Below the pieces are notes generated by a model. It was given only the letters and a program-made list of their open reading frames with translations, made no database searches and was not told the DNA's origin. The translations under genes and the position numbers were made by a program. Shown here piece after piece: positions 22,526 to 28,899 of a DNA stretch of 28,899 nt. The stretch's first letter is position 1. Each line of letters starts with the position of its first letter. This DNA is from JAAYXU01 sp050942555. GTDB taxonomy: Bacteria; Bacillota; Clostridia; Christensenellales; UMGS416. Location of the stretch: positions 1 through 28,899 of the forward strand of contig JBMNNN010000006.1 in NCBI GenBank assembly GCA_050942555.1. Reading direction: 5' to 3'.

Positions 22526-23608
22526 TCAGCCGAAATACGCATCGAACCCGATCCCCGTCCGCTCGCCGATCATCCGCATCTCGGACAGCGTCTTTTCGTT
22601 GACGGGAATCCCGCAAATAAGCTTTTCGCGTCGGGACTCGAATTCCTTCTCCCCGTGCGTGTATATCCGCGGCTGCCCGTCGGCCTTCGGGCTGTCCCTT
22701 AGCTCCTGAAGGAACGCGCTCACGCGGCCCCTGATCTCGTTTTTATCGCCGAACAGGCCGTAGTCGATCGCCCAGAAGCAGAACGACGTGTCGGCGTTTC
22801 CGCTGTTTTTGACATGGGGCGACGGGGTGCCGCCCGCGAAAATCGCGGTGAAAAGCTCGACGATGACCGCCAGGCCGTATCCCTTATGCGAGCCGGTCTC
22901 CTCGCCCGATCCGCCCAGCGGGAATATGCCGCCGCCCTTTTTGCCGACGATGTTGCCCAGTATCCGGGCCGGATCGACGCAGGCGTTGCCGTTTTCGTCG
23001 GACGCCCAGCCCGGCGGCAGCGACGCGCCCCGCTTATTATAGACCTCGAGCTTGCCGCGCGTCACGACGGTGGTCGCCGCGTCGTACCAGAAAGGGACCG
23101 GGTCGGCCGGCATGCACACCGCGATCGGGCTGGTTCCGAGCATCGCTTTTTTACCAAACGTCGGCACCATGATGGCCTCGGTGTTGGTCATCGATATGCC
23201 CAGCATGTCGGCCTCGGCCGCCATCAGCGTATAGTACCCCGCGATACCGTAGTGGTTCGAGCCGCGCACCGTGACGATGCCCGCGCCGCTTGCGCGCGCC
23301 TTTTTGATCGCGAGCGCCATCGCGTTCCTTCCGACGACCTGGCCCATCGTGCGGGGCGCGTCGATGACCGCCGACAGCGGGGTCTCATGCACGACGCGCT
23401 GCTGCGCTTCCGGGTCGATCGAGCCTTCCTCGAAAGCCAGATAGTAGCGTATGAGCCGCTGCACCCCGTGGGACTCGATGCCGAACAGGTCGGCGGTGAT
23501 CAGCACGTCGGCGATACCGGCGCTGTCGCGCTGCGAGAAGCCCCATGTTATGAACAGGTCTTCGCAGAAACTGTGGACTGCTTCTGCGTCAAGATAGCGG
23601 TACTGCAT
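22526..23608 (-). CDS. Ldh family (malate/L-lactate/ureidoglycolate dehydrogenase-like) oxidoreductase
   Basis: This 360-residue NAD(P)-dependent oxidoreductase belongs to the family of sulfolactate, malate (MdH2) and ureidoglycolate (AllD) dehydrogenases. It does not have the classical Rossmann fold. The family opening is followed by ADLFGIESHGVQRL, in which the ESHG region carries conserved binding residues. RGSNHYGIAGYY holds the catalytic His, and TNTEAIMVPTFG, LGTSPIAVCMP and GSHKGYGLAVIVELF are all typical. Length is normal. The ribosome site is GAGGTGG, and the gene begins 14 bases after the RCC1-like protein stop, so it is the last gene of a three-gene unit. Substrate cannot be deduced from sequence or neighbours. 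Confidence 0.92.
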   Translation of the reverse strand: MQYRYLDAEAVHSFCEDLFITWGFSQRDSAGIADVLITADLFGIESHGVQRLIRYYLAFEEGSIDPEAQQRVVHETPLSAVIDAPRTMGQVVGRNAMALAIKKARASGAGIVTVRGSNHYGIAGYYTLMAAEADMLGISMTNTEAIMVPTFGKKAMLGTSPIAVCMPADPVPFWYDAATTVVTRGKLEVYNKRGASLPPGWASDENGNACVDPARILGNIVGKKGGGIFPLGGSGEETGSHKGYGLAVIVELFTAIFAGGTPSPHVKNSGNADTSFCFWAIDYGLFGDKNEIRGRVSAFLQELRDSPKADGQPRIYTHGEKEFESRREKLICGIPVNEKTLSEMRMIGERTGIGFDAYFG

Positions 23609-23622
23609 GTTTCCACCTCACA

Positions 23623-25131
23623 TTATCGGCCGGTCTCGCGCGGCCATACCTGTACCGGCAGCCAGGCAAACGCGCGGTTCTCGCCGCTCACCAGCACCGA
23701 TCCGTCCGCTCGAAGCCCGAGGGTATAGCCGCCCGCGGCGGCGACGAGCCGCAGGTCCGACCAAGACCCCACGCCGCACTGTCCGAACGCGTCGCTTCCC
23801 GCGGCGAGCGCCCCGCCCGACCGCGTCAGCCCCACGGCGTGATCGAAGGAGAGCGCGGCGTCCACGCAGTTGCGCCATTCGGCTATCTGCGCGAACAGCC
23901 CCGCGTCCAGCCCGATGGGCGTGACCGTCCCGTCCCCGTGTATCGCGAGCGTACGGTAGGGCCCCGCCGCGATGGCCGCCACGTCGCTGCACTCCTCAAC
24001 CCTGCACTGCCCGAATGCGTCGGAGCCGCACGAAAGCAGCGTGCCGTCGCTGCGCAGCGCGACGATATGGTCCCATCCCGCGGCGATAGCTACAATCTGC
24101 CGCCAGTCCGATACGGCAAAATCCGGATCGGTGCACAGCACCGTCCCGTCGGCGCGCAGCGCGACCGTCGCGCGGGACGTCGCCGCGATCGCCCGCACGT
24201 CGCGCCAGCCCGACACATCGCACTGCCCGAACGCGTTCGAGCCGGCCGCCGTTACGCTGCCGTCGATGTGCAGTCCCACCGTATGCACCTCTCCCACCGC
24301 GACCGAAACGATGTCGGTCCAGCCGCCGACATCGCACTGGCCGTACTGGTTGTCGCCCTCGGCGCAAACGGTGCCGTCCCGCCTCACGCGCGCCAGGTGG
24401 CGGTTCCCGGCGGCGAGCGTACGGGCCAGCGAGAGGTCGGGCGCCGACAGCGCATGCGCCAGCTCCCGCGCGTCCGCGTAATCGCCCAGGCTCAGGTACA
24501 GGTTCAGCGCCTCGTAGGCCCGGCCCGACGCGGCGAACGCTCCGGCCTGCCGGTAGTTAGCCTCAGCGAGCAGTGCGGGCGCTTTTTCGTGCTGTCCGAT
24601 GAGGGTCGTAATGAGCGCGGTCGCTTCGGGATACCGCCCCGTGCGGATCAGCTCCTCAGCGATGCCGTACTGCGCGATGAGCGCATACCTGCGGGAATCC
24701 TGGTAGTCGCCCAGCGCGGTGAACGCCTCCAGCGCCTCCGGATACCGCTTTTCGGCAAGCAGCCCGAGCGCATCGCCATATTTGCAGGCCAGTATTTCCG
24801 GGCCGGCATCCCGGTACTGCTGCAGGCTGGTATATAGAGCGATCGCCGTATCGTAGTCTCCTGCCGCCTGCGCGGCCCCGGCCTGCTGCCATTTCGTTTC
24901 GATCCACTCGTCGAATGAGCCGCGATACCCCGAAAGCGACAAAAAAAGCGCCGCTGCCCCGTCGTAGTCGGCCTGCTGGCGCATAGCCAGCGCGCTGCGG
25001 TACGGGCGTTCCCAGCCGAACCACCAGAGCCCCGCGGCGCATAGCGCCGCGCACGCCGCAAGACAGACCGCGGCGCACAGAATGATCCGGCGGCGGCTGC
25101 GGGCGGGCCGGGCTTTGCGTCGCTCTCTCAT
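23623..25131 (-). CDS. Membrane-anchored TPR-like and seven-unit RCC1-like repeat protein
   Basis: This 502-residue protein has a basic head (RERRKARPARSRRR) and one transmembrane helix near residues 16-38. Residues about 45-245 are TPR-like helical repeats with recurring ALGDYQDS, SLGDYADA and SLQQYRDA units. Residues about 248-502 contain seven repeats of the form DGxVxxxGxNxFGQCxVxxWxDIxxIAAGxxHTVAL, the pattern of the RCC1 seven-bladed propeller. FGQC or YGQC occurs in units 1, 2, 4 and 6; units 3 and 5 have lost it, and unit 7 is cut short. The repeats are expected outside the cell. Bacterial RCC1 proteins are usually of unknown function, and that applies here. It lies 15 bases after the phosphodiester glycosidase gene and 14 before the oxidoreductase gene. 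Confidence 0.85.
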   Translation of the reverse strand: MRERRKARPARSRRRIILCAAVCLAACAALCAAGLWWFGWERPYRSALAMRQQADYDGAAALFLSLSGYRGSFDEWIETKWQQAGAAQAAGDYDTAIALYTSLQQYRDAGPEILACKYGDALGLLAEKRYPEALEAFTALGDYQDSRRYALIAQYGIAEELIRTGRYPEATALITTLIGQHEKAPALLAEANYRQAGAFAASGRAYEALNLYLSLGDYADARELAHALSAPDLSLARTLAAGNRHLARVRRDGTVCAEGDNQYGQCDVGGWTDIVSVAVGEVHTVGLHIDGSVTAAGSNAFGQCDVSGWRDVRAIAATSRATVALRADGTVLCTDPDFAVSDWRQIVAIAAGWDHIVALRSDGTLLSCGSDAFGQCRVEECSDVAAIAAGPYRTLAIHGDGTVTPIGLDAGLFAQIAEWRNCVDAALSFDHAVGLTRSGGALAAGSDAFGQCGVGSWSDLRLVAAAGGYTLGLRADGSVLVSGENRAFAWLPVQVWPRETGR

Positions 25132-25146
25132 CGCGCGCCTGCCAGT

Positions 25147-26058
25147 CTACCGGTTCGCCCGGTAGCGGGCCGGATCGTCGGGCCCGGGCACCATTTTGCT
25201 GTGTCCCGCCATGATAAGATCGGGCAGCGGCCGCTGGTATACGCCCAGCTCGGCCAGATAACCATGCGTATTGAGCTGCTCGCCCATGAACACCATCGAT
25301 GCAGAATGGCCGCCGTCCAGATTATATGCCCAGTCGCATCGATAGTCCTGAAAAAGCCGCGCGAATTCCCGGAACGTAAGGCCATCCGCGGTGACCACCG
25401 CGATCAGGTGCCCCTGCTCAACAAGGCCGATTCCGGTACGGTAGTTTCCCGGACGAAGAGGATGGCTGTCGATTTTCGGGTTGATTTCGCCGTCCTCAAT
25501 GAGTATCGGCCCGAACGCGAACACGTCCCGCGCGCCCATCCCCAGGAGCCCCCCGGCGTCGACGCTCCCGGCCCTGAATACATCCATGCTGCCGTCGTCA
25601 AAGACGGCCAGCATATCGGCCGATGCGCCGTCGAAGTAGACTTCTCCGTCCCGTATCATCACGCCCTTCGGGTTCGCGTGATGGCACAGGAAGTCGGCCG
25701 TGAGCCCCAGCACCGCCTCGTAGCGGCGCGCGATTCTGTAGGGCATCTCGGCTTTGCGCCCGGGCGGGGTCTTGTGGGCGAATCCGCTGAAAAACCGCTC
25801 CCCGTCGCGCAGGCGCACGTCGGCCACGTAGCACTGCCTGCCGCGCCAGCTTACCCGGTTTATAAGAACCGTAATCCGTTCCGACTCGTACAGCCAGGGG
25901 CCCCGCTCCTGCCCGCCCTCGACGATATACTCGCGGCCTTCGAACAGAAACCCCGCGGATTCCTCGGTCTGCGGCTGTGCGGGAGCCGTTACCTCGCCTG
26001 ATGAAAGCCCCAGCCCGCAGGCCAGGGAAAGCAGAACCATGCTGCAGAATCGAAGCAT
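25147..26058 (-). CDS. Phosphodiester glycosidase family protein (NAGPA/DUF2233-like)
   Basis: This 303-residue exported protein has a short hydrophobic N-terminus (SMVLLSLACGLGL); a lipid-modified Cys is possible but the lipobox is imperfect. The domain matches the NAGPA-like family: NRVSWRGRQCYVADVRL near residue 70, and the diagnostic NLDGGHSASMVFMG near residue 255. Homologues remove GlcNAc from a phosphodiester in animals; bacterial members are thought to act on envelope phosphodiesters or exopolysaccharide. The start at 26058 follows GAGGTGCGCG. An in-frame extension to 26238 includes the promoter and gives no signal peptide, so I reject it. It is the first gene of the unit with the RCC1-like and Ldh-family proteins. 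Confidence 0.88.
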   Translation of the reverse strand: MLRFCSMVLLSLACGLGLSSGEVTAPAQPQTEESAGFLFEGREYIVEGGQERGPWLYESERITVLINRVSWRGRQCYVADVRLRDGERFFSGFAHKTPPGRKAEMPYRIARRYEAVLGLTADFLCHHANPKGVMIRDGEVYFDGASADMLAVFDDGSMDVFRAGSVDAGGLLGMGARDVFAFGPILIEDGEINPKIDSHPLRPGNYRTGIGLVEQGHLIAVVTADGLTFREFARLFQDYRCDWAYNLDGGHSASMVFMGEQLNTHGYLAELGVYQRPLPDLIMAGHSKMVPGPDDPARYRANR

Positions 26059-26115
26059 CGCGCACCTCGCTTTGGCCGACTTTCGGGAGAGAAAAAGTCG
26101 GGAAGTACGATAGAT

Positions 26116-26144
26116 ATCATACCCTACGCGGGAAGTTATTTCAA
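26116..26144 (-). promoter_or_regulatory. Sigma-A promoter of the glycosidase-RCC1-Ldh operon
   Basis: On the minus strand TTGAAA (26139-26144) and TATGAT (26116-26121) are 17 bases apart. The leader is about 50 bases and ends in the GAGGTG site. Confidence 0.88.
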
Positions 26145-26251
26145 CTGGTTTGCCGGAGCGGAGCGGATTGCCCGGGCGTATCCAGAGTGTACGTATTTGC
26201 TTAATATGTATTGTGATTATGGTTAAATGATATGACATATAAAATTACCTC

Positions 26252-26280
26252 TACGCATTAGCGCTTTATTATGATACAAT
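26252..26280 (+). promoter_or_regulatory. Candidate promoter of the amino-acid ABC transporter operon
   Basis: TACAAT (26275-26280) has TACGCA (26252-26257) at 17 bases. The -35 is poor (3 of 6), but the region is AT-rich and the position fits, about 40 bases before the start codon. Confidence 0.45.
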
Positions 26281-26325
26281 GATAAAGTCAAAACCGCCTA
26301 TATTGGAATTGGAGGATACATTACA

Positions 26326-27159
26326 ATGAAAATGAGACACTTATCCGTACTGCTGCTGGCACTCATGACCCTGCTATCTCTGGTCTCCTGCCAGACCCCC
26401 GCATCGGGCGCGACCGCGACGCCCGACGCTTCGTCGGCTCCCGATGAAGACGACTGGGCCTATATCAGGGAAAAGGGCGCCCTGATCATCGGCTATACGC
26501 TCTATGAGCCCATGAACTATATGGACGGCGATACGCTGACCGGTTTTGATACCGAGTTTGCCCAAGTCGTATGCGAAAGGCTGGGGCTGGAGCCGGTATT
26601 CACCCTGATCGTATGGGAGACCAAAGAGGCCGAGCTGGAGGCGAAGACCATCGACTGCATCTGGAACGGCATGACCATCGATGAGGAACGCCTGCAAAAT
26701 ATGAACATCTCCCGGCCGTATGTGAAGAACAAGCAGGTCGTGGTCATTCGCAGGGAAAACGCCGAGCTCTATACCGATACGGCCAGCCTGGCGGGCAAGA
26801 CGATCGCAGCCGAAGCCGGATCGGCCGGGGAAAAGGTCGTCAAGGAGAACGCCGACCTCTCAAAGGGCACCCTGGTTCCGGTCCTCCAGCAGACCGACGC
26901 GCTGCTGGAAGTGAAAGCCGGCACGTCCGACGCGGCTGTGCTCGACTATGTGATGGCCAAAGCCATGGTCGGAGAGGGCACGGATTACGCAGACCTGCAG
27001 ATCGTGGAAGGGCTTGAGCTGGCCGTCGAGGAGTACGGGATCGGGTTCCGCAAGAACAGCACCGCAACCGCCCAGGTCAATGCCGTAATCGAAGAGCTCA
27101 TCGCCGACGGTACACTGCAGGCGCTGGCCGACAAGTACGATGTCAATCTGGCCGACTGA
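26326..27159 (+). CDS. Amino-acid ABC transporter substrate-binding lipoprotein
   Basis: This is a 277-residue solute-binding protein of the polar amino acid family (HisJ/GlnH type), anchored outside the membrane by a lipid on Cys22. The lipobox is LVSC after a hydrophobic signal. The mature protein opens with a Ser/Thr/Ala linker. The binding domain follows: GALIIGYTLYEPMNYM, GFDTEFAQVVCERLG, IWNGMTIDEERL, ISRPYVKNKQVVVI, and LAGKTIAAEAGSAGEK near residue 155. It ends with the usual LADKYDV. GGAGG lies 10 bases before the ATG. It heads a three-gene operon. The exact amino acid cannot be read from the sequence; cystine, glutamine and basic amino acids are all possible. Confidence 0.94.
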   Translation: MKMRHLSVLLLALMTLLSLVSCQTPASGATATPDASSAPDEDDWAYIREKGALIIGYTLYEPMNYMDGDTLTGFDTEFAQVVCERLGLEPVFTLIVWETKEAELEAKTIDCIWNGMTIDEERLQNMNISRPYVKNKQVVVIRRENAELYTDTASLAGKTIAAEAGSAGEKVVKENADLSKGTLVPVLQQTDALLEVKAGTSDAAVLDYVMAKAMVGEGTDYADLQIVEGLELAVEEYGIGFRKNSTATAQVNAVIEELIADGTLQALADKYDVNLAD

Positions 27160-27179
27160 TTAAAAGAGCAGTAAGCGCG

Positions 27180-27219
27180 TGGCCGGGTGGCGGGGCCCGC
27201 CTGGCCATGCCGTTTTTGA
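27180..27219 (+). terminator. Hairpin between binding-protein and permease genes (partial terminator)
   Basis: TGGCC...GGCGG and CCGCC...GGCCA form a long GC-rich stem (27180-27207) with small bulges. A run of five T's follows about ten bases later. Such a hairpin would let more binding protein than permease be made. Confidence 0.45.
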
Positions 27220-27228
27220 GGGTTTGCC

Positions 27229-27873
27229 ATGCCTACGACGCTGGACGCGGTCACCCTGGCGCTGCTGGGGGCGTTCCGCCTCAATGGATATATCTTTGTG
27301 GGGACGCTGGTCATCGCGGTACCGCTGGGTCTTGTGATATCCTTTGGCTCGATGAGCCGGTTCGGCCCGCTGCGCTGGCTGACGAAAACATTTGTATGGG
27401 CCATCCGCGGCACGCCGCTCATGCTGCAGATCATGATCGCTTTCTTCGCGCCCCCGCTGCTATTCGGGGTCGTGCTGCCCCGTACGGAGACGGCGATTAT
27501 CGCCTTTGGGATCAACTATGCCGCATACTTCTCGGAAATTTATCGCGGCGGCATCGAGAGCATTCCGAGGGGCCAGCTTGAGGCCGGGCAGGTTCTGGGT
27601 ATGACCCGCTCCCAGATATTCAGAAAAATCGTGCTGCTGCAGGTCATCAAGCGCATCACGCCCCCGATGGGCAACGAGATCATTACGCTTATCAAGGACA
27701 CGTGCCTGGCCCGCGTCATAGCGATCATGGAGATCAATATGAAGGCCCAGCAGTTCGCATCCAAGGGACTCATATGGCCGTTATTCTTCAGCGGCGTCTT
27801 TTTCCTCGTATTTGTCGCGGGGCTCACCGTTCTGTTTCATTACTTTGAGAAAAAACTCAGCTACTTCAGGTAA
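27229..27873 (+). CDS. Amino-acid ABC transporter permease
   Basis: This 214-residue inner-membrane protein has about five helices and is of the HisM/GlnP type. The conserved cytoplasmic EAA loop reads EAGQVLGMTRSQIFRKIVLLQ, the contact site for the ATPase. WAIRGTPLMLQI, near residue 58, is the typical family motif, and NYAAYFSEIYRGGI precedes the EAA loop. The ribosome site is GAGGG, nine bases before the ATG. It lies between the binding-protein and ATPase genes and has no second permease partner, so it probably works as a homodimer. Confidence 0.93.
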   Translation: MPTTLDAVTLALLGAFRLNGYIFVGTLVIAVPLGLVISFGSMSRFGPLRWLTKTFVWAIRGTPLMLQIMIAFFAPPLLFGVVLPRTETAIIAFGINYAAYFSEIYRGGIESIPRGQLEAGQVLGMTRSQIFRKIVLLQVIKRITPPMGNEIITLIKDTCLARVIAIMEINMKAQQFASKGLIWPLFFSGVFFLVFVAGLTVLFHYFEKKLSYFR

Positions 27874-27885
27874 AGGGGCCTTCGA

Positions 27886-28668
27886 ATGGCGATTCTGGAA
27901 GTCAAAAATCTCAGCAAGCGTTTCGGCGCGACCGTCGTGCTGCGCGACATCAGCTTCTCGGTGGAGCGGGGAGAGGCGATGGCTATTATCGGCTCCTCGG
28001 GAAGCGGGAAGACCACGCTGCTGCGCTGCCTGAATTTCCTGGAGCGGCCCGACAGGGGAAAGATCATCGTCGGCGGACAGCTTCTTTTGGACGCGGAGGA
28101 CCCCGCCACCCAGAAGGAAAGCGAGATTCGCAGGAAACGGCTGCACTTTGGGCTGGTCTTTCAGGCGTTTCATCTGTTTCCCCAGTATACGGCGCTTGAG
28201 AACGTCATGCTCGCACTCGAACTGCTTGCAAAAGAGCAGCCCCACTACAGGAGAAGCGCGAAGAAGATCGCCGCGCAGACGCGGGAAAAGGCGCTCGCAC
28301 TGCTGGAGCAGATGGGCCTTTCCGATAAGATCGGGCTGTATCCGCACGAACTTTCAGGCGGCCAGCAGCAGCGGGTCGCGATCGCGCGCGCCCTGGCGCT
28401 CAAGCCCGATGTGCTGTGCTTCGACGAGCCGACCTCGGCGCTGGACCCCGAGCTCACCGGCGAAGTGCTCAAGGTGATCCGGAGTCTGGCGCAGCAGCGC
28501 ACCACGATGGTCATCGTGACCCATGAGATGGCCTTCGCGCGCGACGTGGCCGATCGGGTCATATTTATGGACGAAGGGGTCATCGTCGAGGAAGGGCCGG
28601 CGCGTCAGGTAATCGATCATCCCCGGCATGAGCGGACCCGTCAGTTTTTATCGCGCTACTCCGGCTAG
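27886..28668 (+). CDS. Amino-acid ABC transporter ATP-binding protein (GlnQ-like)
   Basis: This is a 260-residue ATPase that powers the transporter encoded just upstream. Walker A is GSSGSGKTT (residues 36-44), the Q-loop is in GLVFQAFHLFPQ, the signature is LSGGQQQRVAIARAL, Walker B is VLCFDEPTSALDP, and the H-loop His lies in VTHEM. It is about 20 residues longer than typical GlnQ. The extra residues are two insertions, one before the Q-loop (LLDAEDPATQKESEIRRKR) and one after it (AKEQPHYRRSAKKIAAQT). The start has AAAGGGG upstream and lies 12 bases after the permease stop. No terminator directly follows; the palindrome at 28755-28798 may serve. Confidence 0.96.
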   Translation: MAILEVKNLSKRFGATVVLRDISFSVERGEAMAIIGSSGSGKTTLLRCLNFLERPDRGKIIVGGQLLLDAEDPATQKESEIRRKRLHFGLVFQAFHLFPQYTALENVMLALELLAKEQPHYRRSAKKIAAQTREKALALLEQMGLSDKIGLYPHELSGGQQQRVAIARALALKPDVLCFDEPTSALDPELTGEVLKVIRSLAQQRTTMVIVTHEMAFARDVADRVIFMDEGVIVEEGPARQVIDHPRHERTRQFLSRYSG

Positions 28669-28754
28669 CGCGCACCGTAAAAAAGGGAAGCCCGTTGGGA
28701 GCGGTCAGATAGGGATTTATGAAAAACTCGTGTGACAGCTTCAAGCGGGGAAAC
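28669..28754. other. Spacer between ABC operon and right-edge palindrome
   Basis: No gene or clear signal is seen. Base composition falls towards the edge. Confidence 0.5.
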
Positions 28755-28798
28755 AAGCAGACCACACCTAAGACAGTTGTCTTAAGTGTGGTCTGCTT
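28755..28798. repeat. 44-bp near-perfect palindrome, probable bidirectional terminator
   Basis: Two 21-base arms flank a 2-base centre. They differ at one position, which gives a C-A mismatch on the plus-strand RNA but a G-U pair on the minus-strand RNA. The plus strand continues TTTATTTATG after the stem. It lies between the ABC operon and a convergent minus-strand gene, so terminator action is likely; an insertion-sequence end is also possible. Confidence 0.75.
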
Positions 28799-28801
28799 TA
28801 T

Positions 28802-28899
28802 TTATGCCACCCAGTTATATCCGGTCATGGCTTGGTCAACGATATGGTTAAACACGATACTGCTCTTATGTAGGAACACCTCTCGGTCGTAACTTTCCG
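28802..28899 (-). CDS. 3' end of an unidentified minus-strand gene (partial)
   Basis: The last 31 codons of a minus-strand reading frame run into the window and stop with TAA at 28802-28804. The tail reads VFLHKSSIVFNHIVDQAM and ends GYNWVA. I do not recognise the family. The less GC-rich base use, like that of the transposase at the left edge, suggests foreign DNA, but the tail does not resemble the usual end of that transposase. The other two minus-strand frames are closed by stop codons in this stretch. Coding status is therefore only moderately supported. Confidence 0.45.
   Translation of the reverse strand, partial: ESYDREVFLHKSSIVFNHIVDQAMTGYNWVA

Noticed and set aside
26059..26238. 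N-terminal extension of the phosphodiester glycosidase
   Set aside because: It includes the promoter and removes the signal peptide from the N-terminus; the ATG at 26058 has a proper ribosome site.
1..28899. CRISPR arrays, tRNA, rRNA, prophage or defence genes
   Set aside because: No regularly spaced repeats, cloverleaf sequences, rRNA segments or recognisable phage or defence proteins were seen by reading.

Overview
The window looks like chromosomal DNA from a high-GC, Gram-positive, probably anaerobic clostridial lineage. The coding sequence is GC-rich, Shine-Dalgarno sites are strong (AGGAGG or GGAGGTGA types) and promoters are sigma-A-like. A glmS ribozyme precedes glmS, a YabM/MazG/YabO-like gene series is present, and there are LytR-CpsA-Psr and lipobox-type surface proteins. 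I cannot place it more precisely. I saw no rRNA, tRNA or CRISPR array.

Layout. (1) 1-407: the start of a minus-strand transposase gene and the probable end of its insertion sequence. (2) 674-5251: thioredoxin reductase, glmM, a glmS ribozyme, a terminator-like hairpin and glmS, all on the plus strand and ended by a strong hairpin. (3) 5268-9252: a minus-strand LytR-CpsA-Psr protein and, divergent from it, a large surface protein with three Ig-like repeats. (4) 9275-12382: a minus-strand DegV protein, then a plus-strand pair of a DUF1836 putative regulator and a UxaE-type tagaturonate epimerase. (5) 12394-17374, minus strand: a membrane-anchored putative beta-propeller protein, radA and the PIN/TRAM protein YacL, preceded by an orphan hypothetical gene. 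(6) 17431-22443, minus strand: a SpoVB/YabM-like flippase, MazG-type YabN, HU, the S4 protein RqcP/YabO and fused ispDF. (7) 22526-26144, minus strand: a phosphodiester glycosidase, a membrane-anchored TPR plus seven-unit RCC1-like protein, and an Ldh-family oxidoreductase, under one good promoter. (8) 26275-28668: a three-gene polar amino-acid ABC transporter. (9) 28755-28899: a 44-bp near-perfect palindrome and the 3' end of an unidentified minus-strand gene.

How the genes fit together. GlmS makes glucosamine-6-phosphate and GlmM consumes it, feeding UDP-GlcNAc and cell-wall synthesis. The self-cleaving ribozyme between them closes the feedback loop. The LCP protein and the flippase are also envelope functions. 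IspDF supplies isoprenoid precursors, including those of the undecaprenyl carrier. RqcP, HU, MazG and RadA are housekeeping quality-control and DNA functions.

Most of the window is ordinary core genome, and I did not find a clear new defence or mobile system. The points most worth a second look are the ribozyme/terminator/long-range-stem arrangement before glmS, the seven-unit RCC1-like protein in its operon, the DUF1836-uxaE pair with a nearby palindrome, the mixed-architecture surface protein, and the long palindrome at the right edge.
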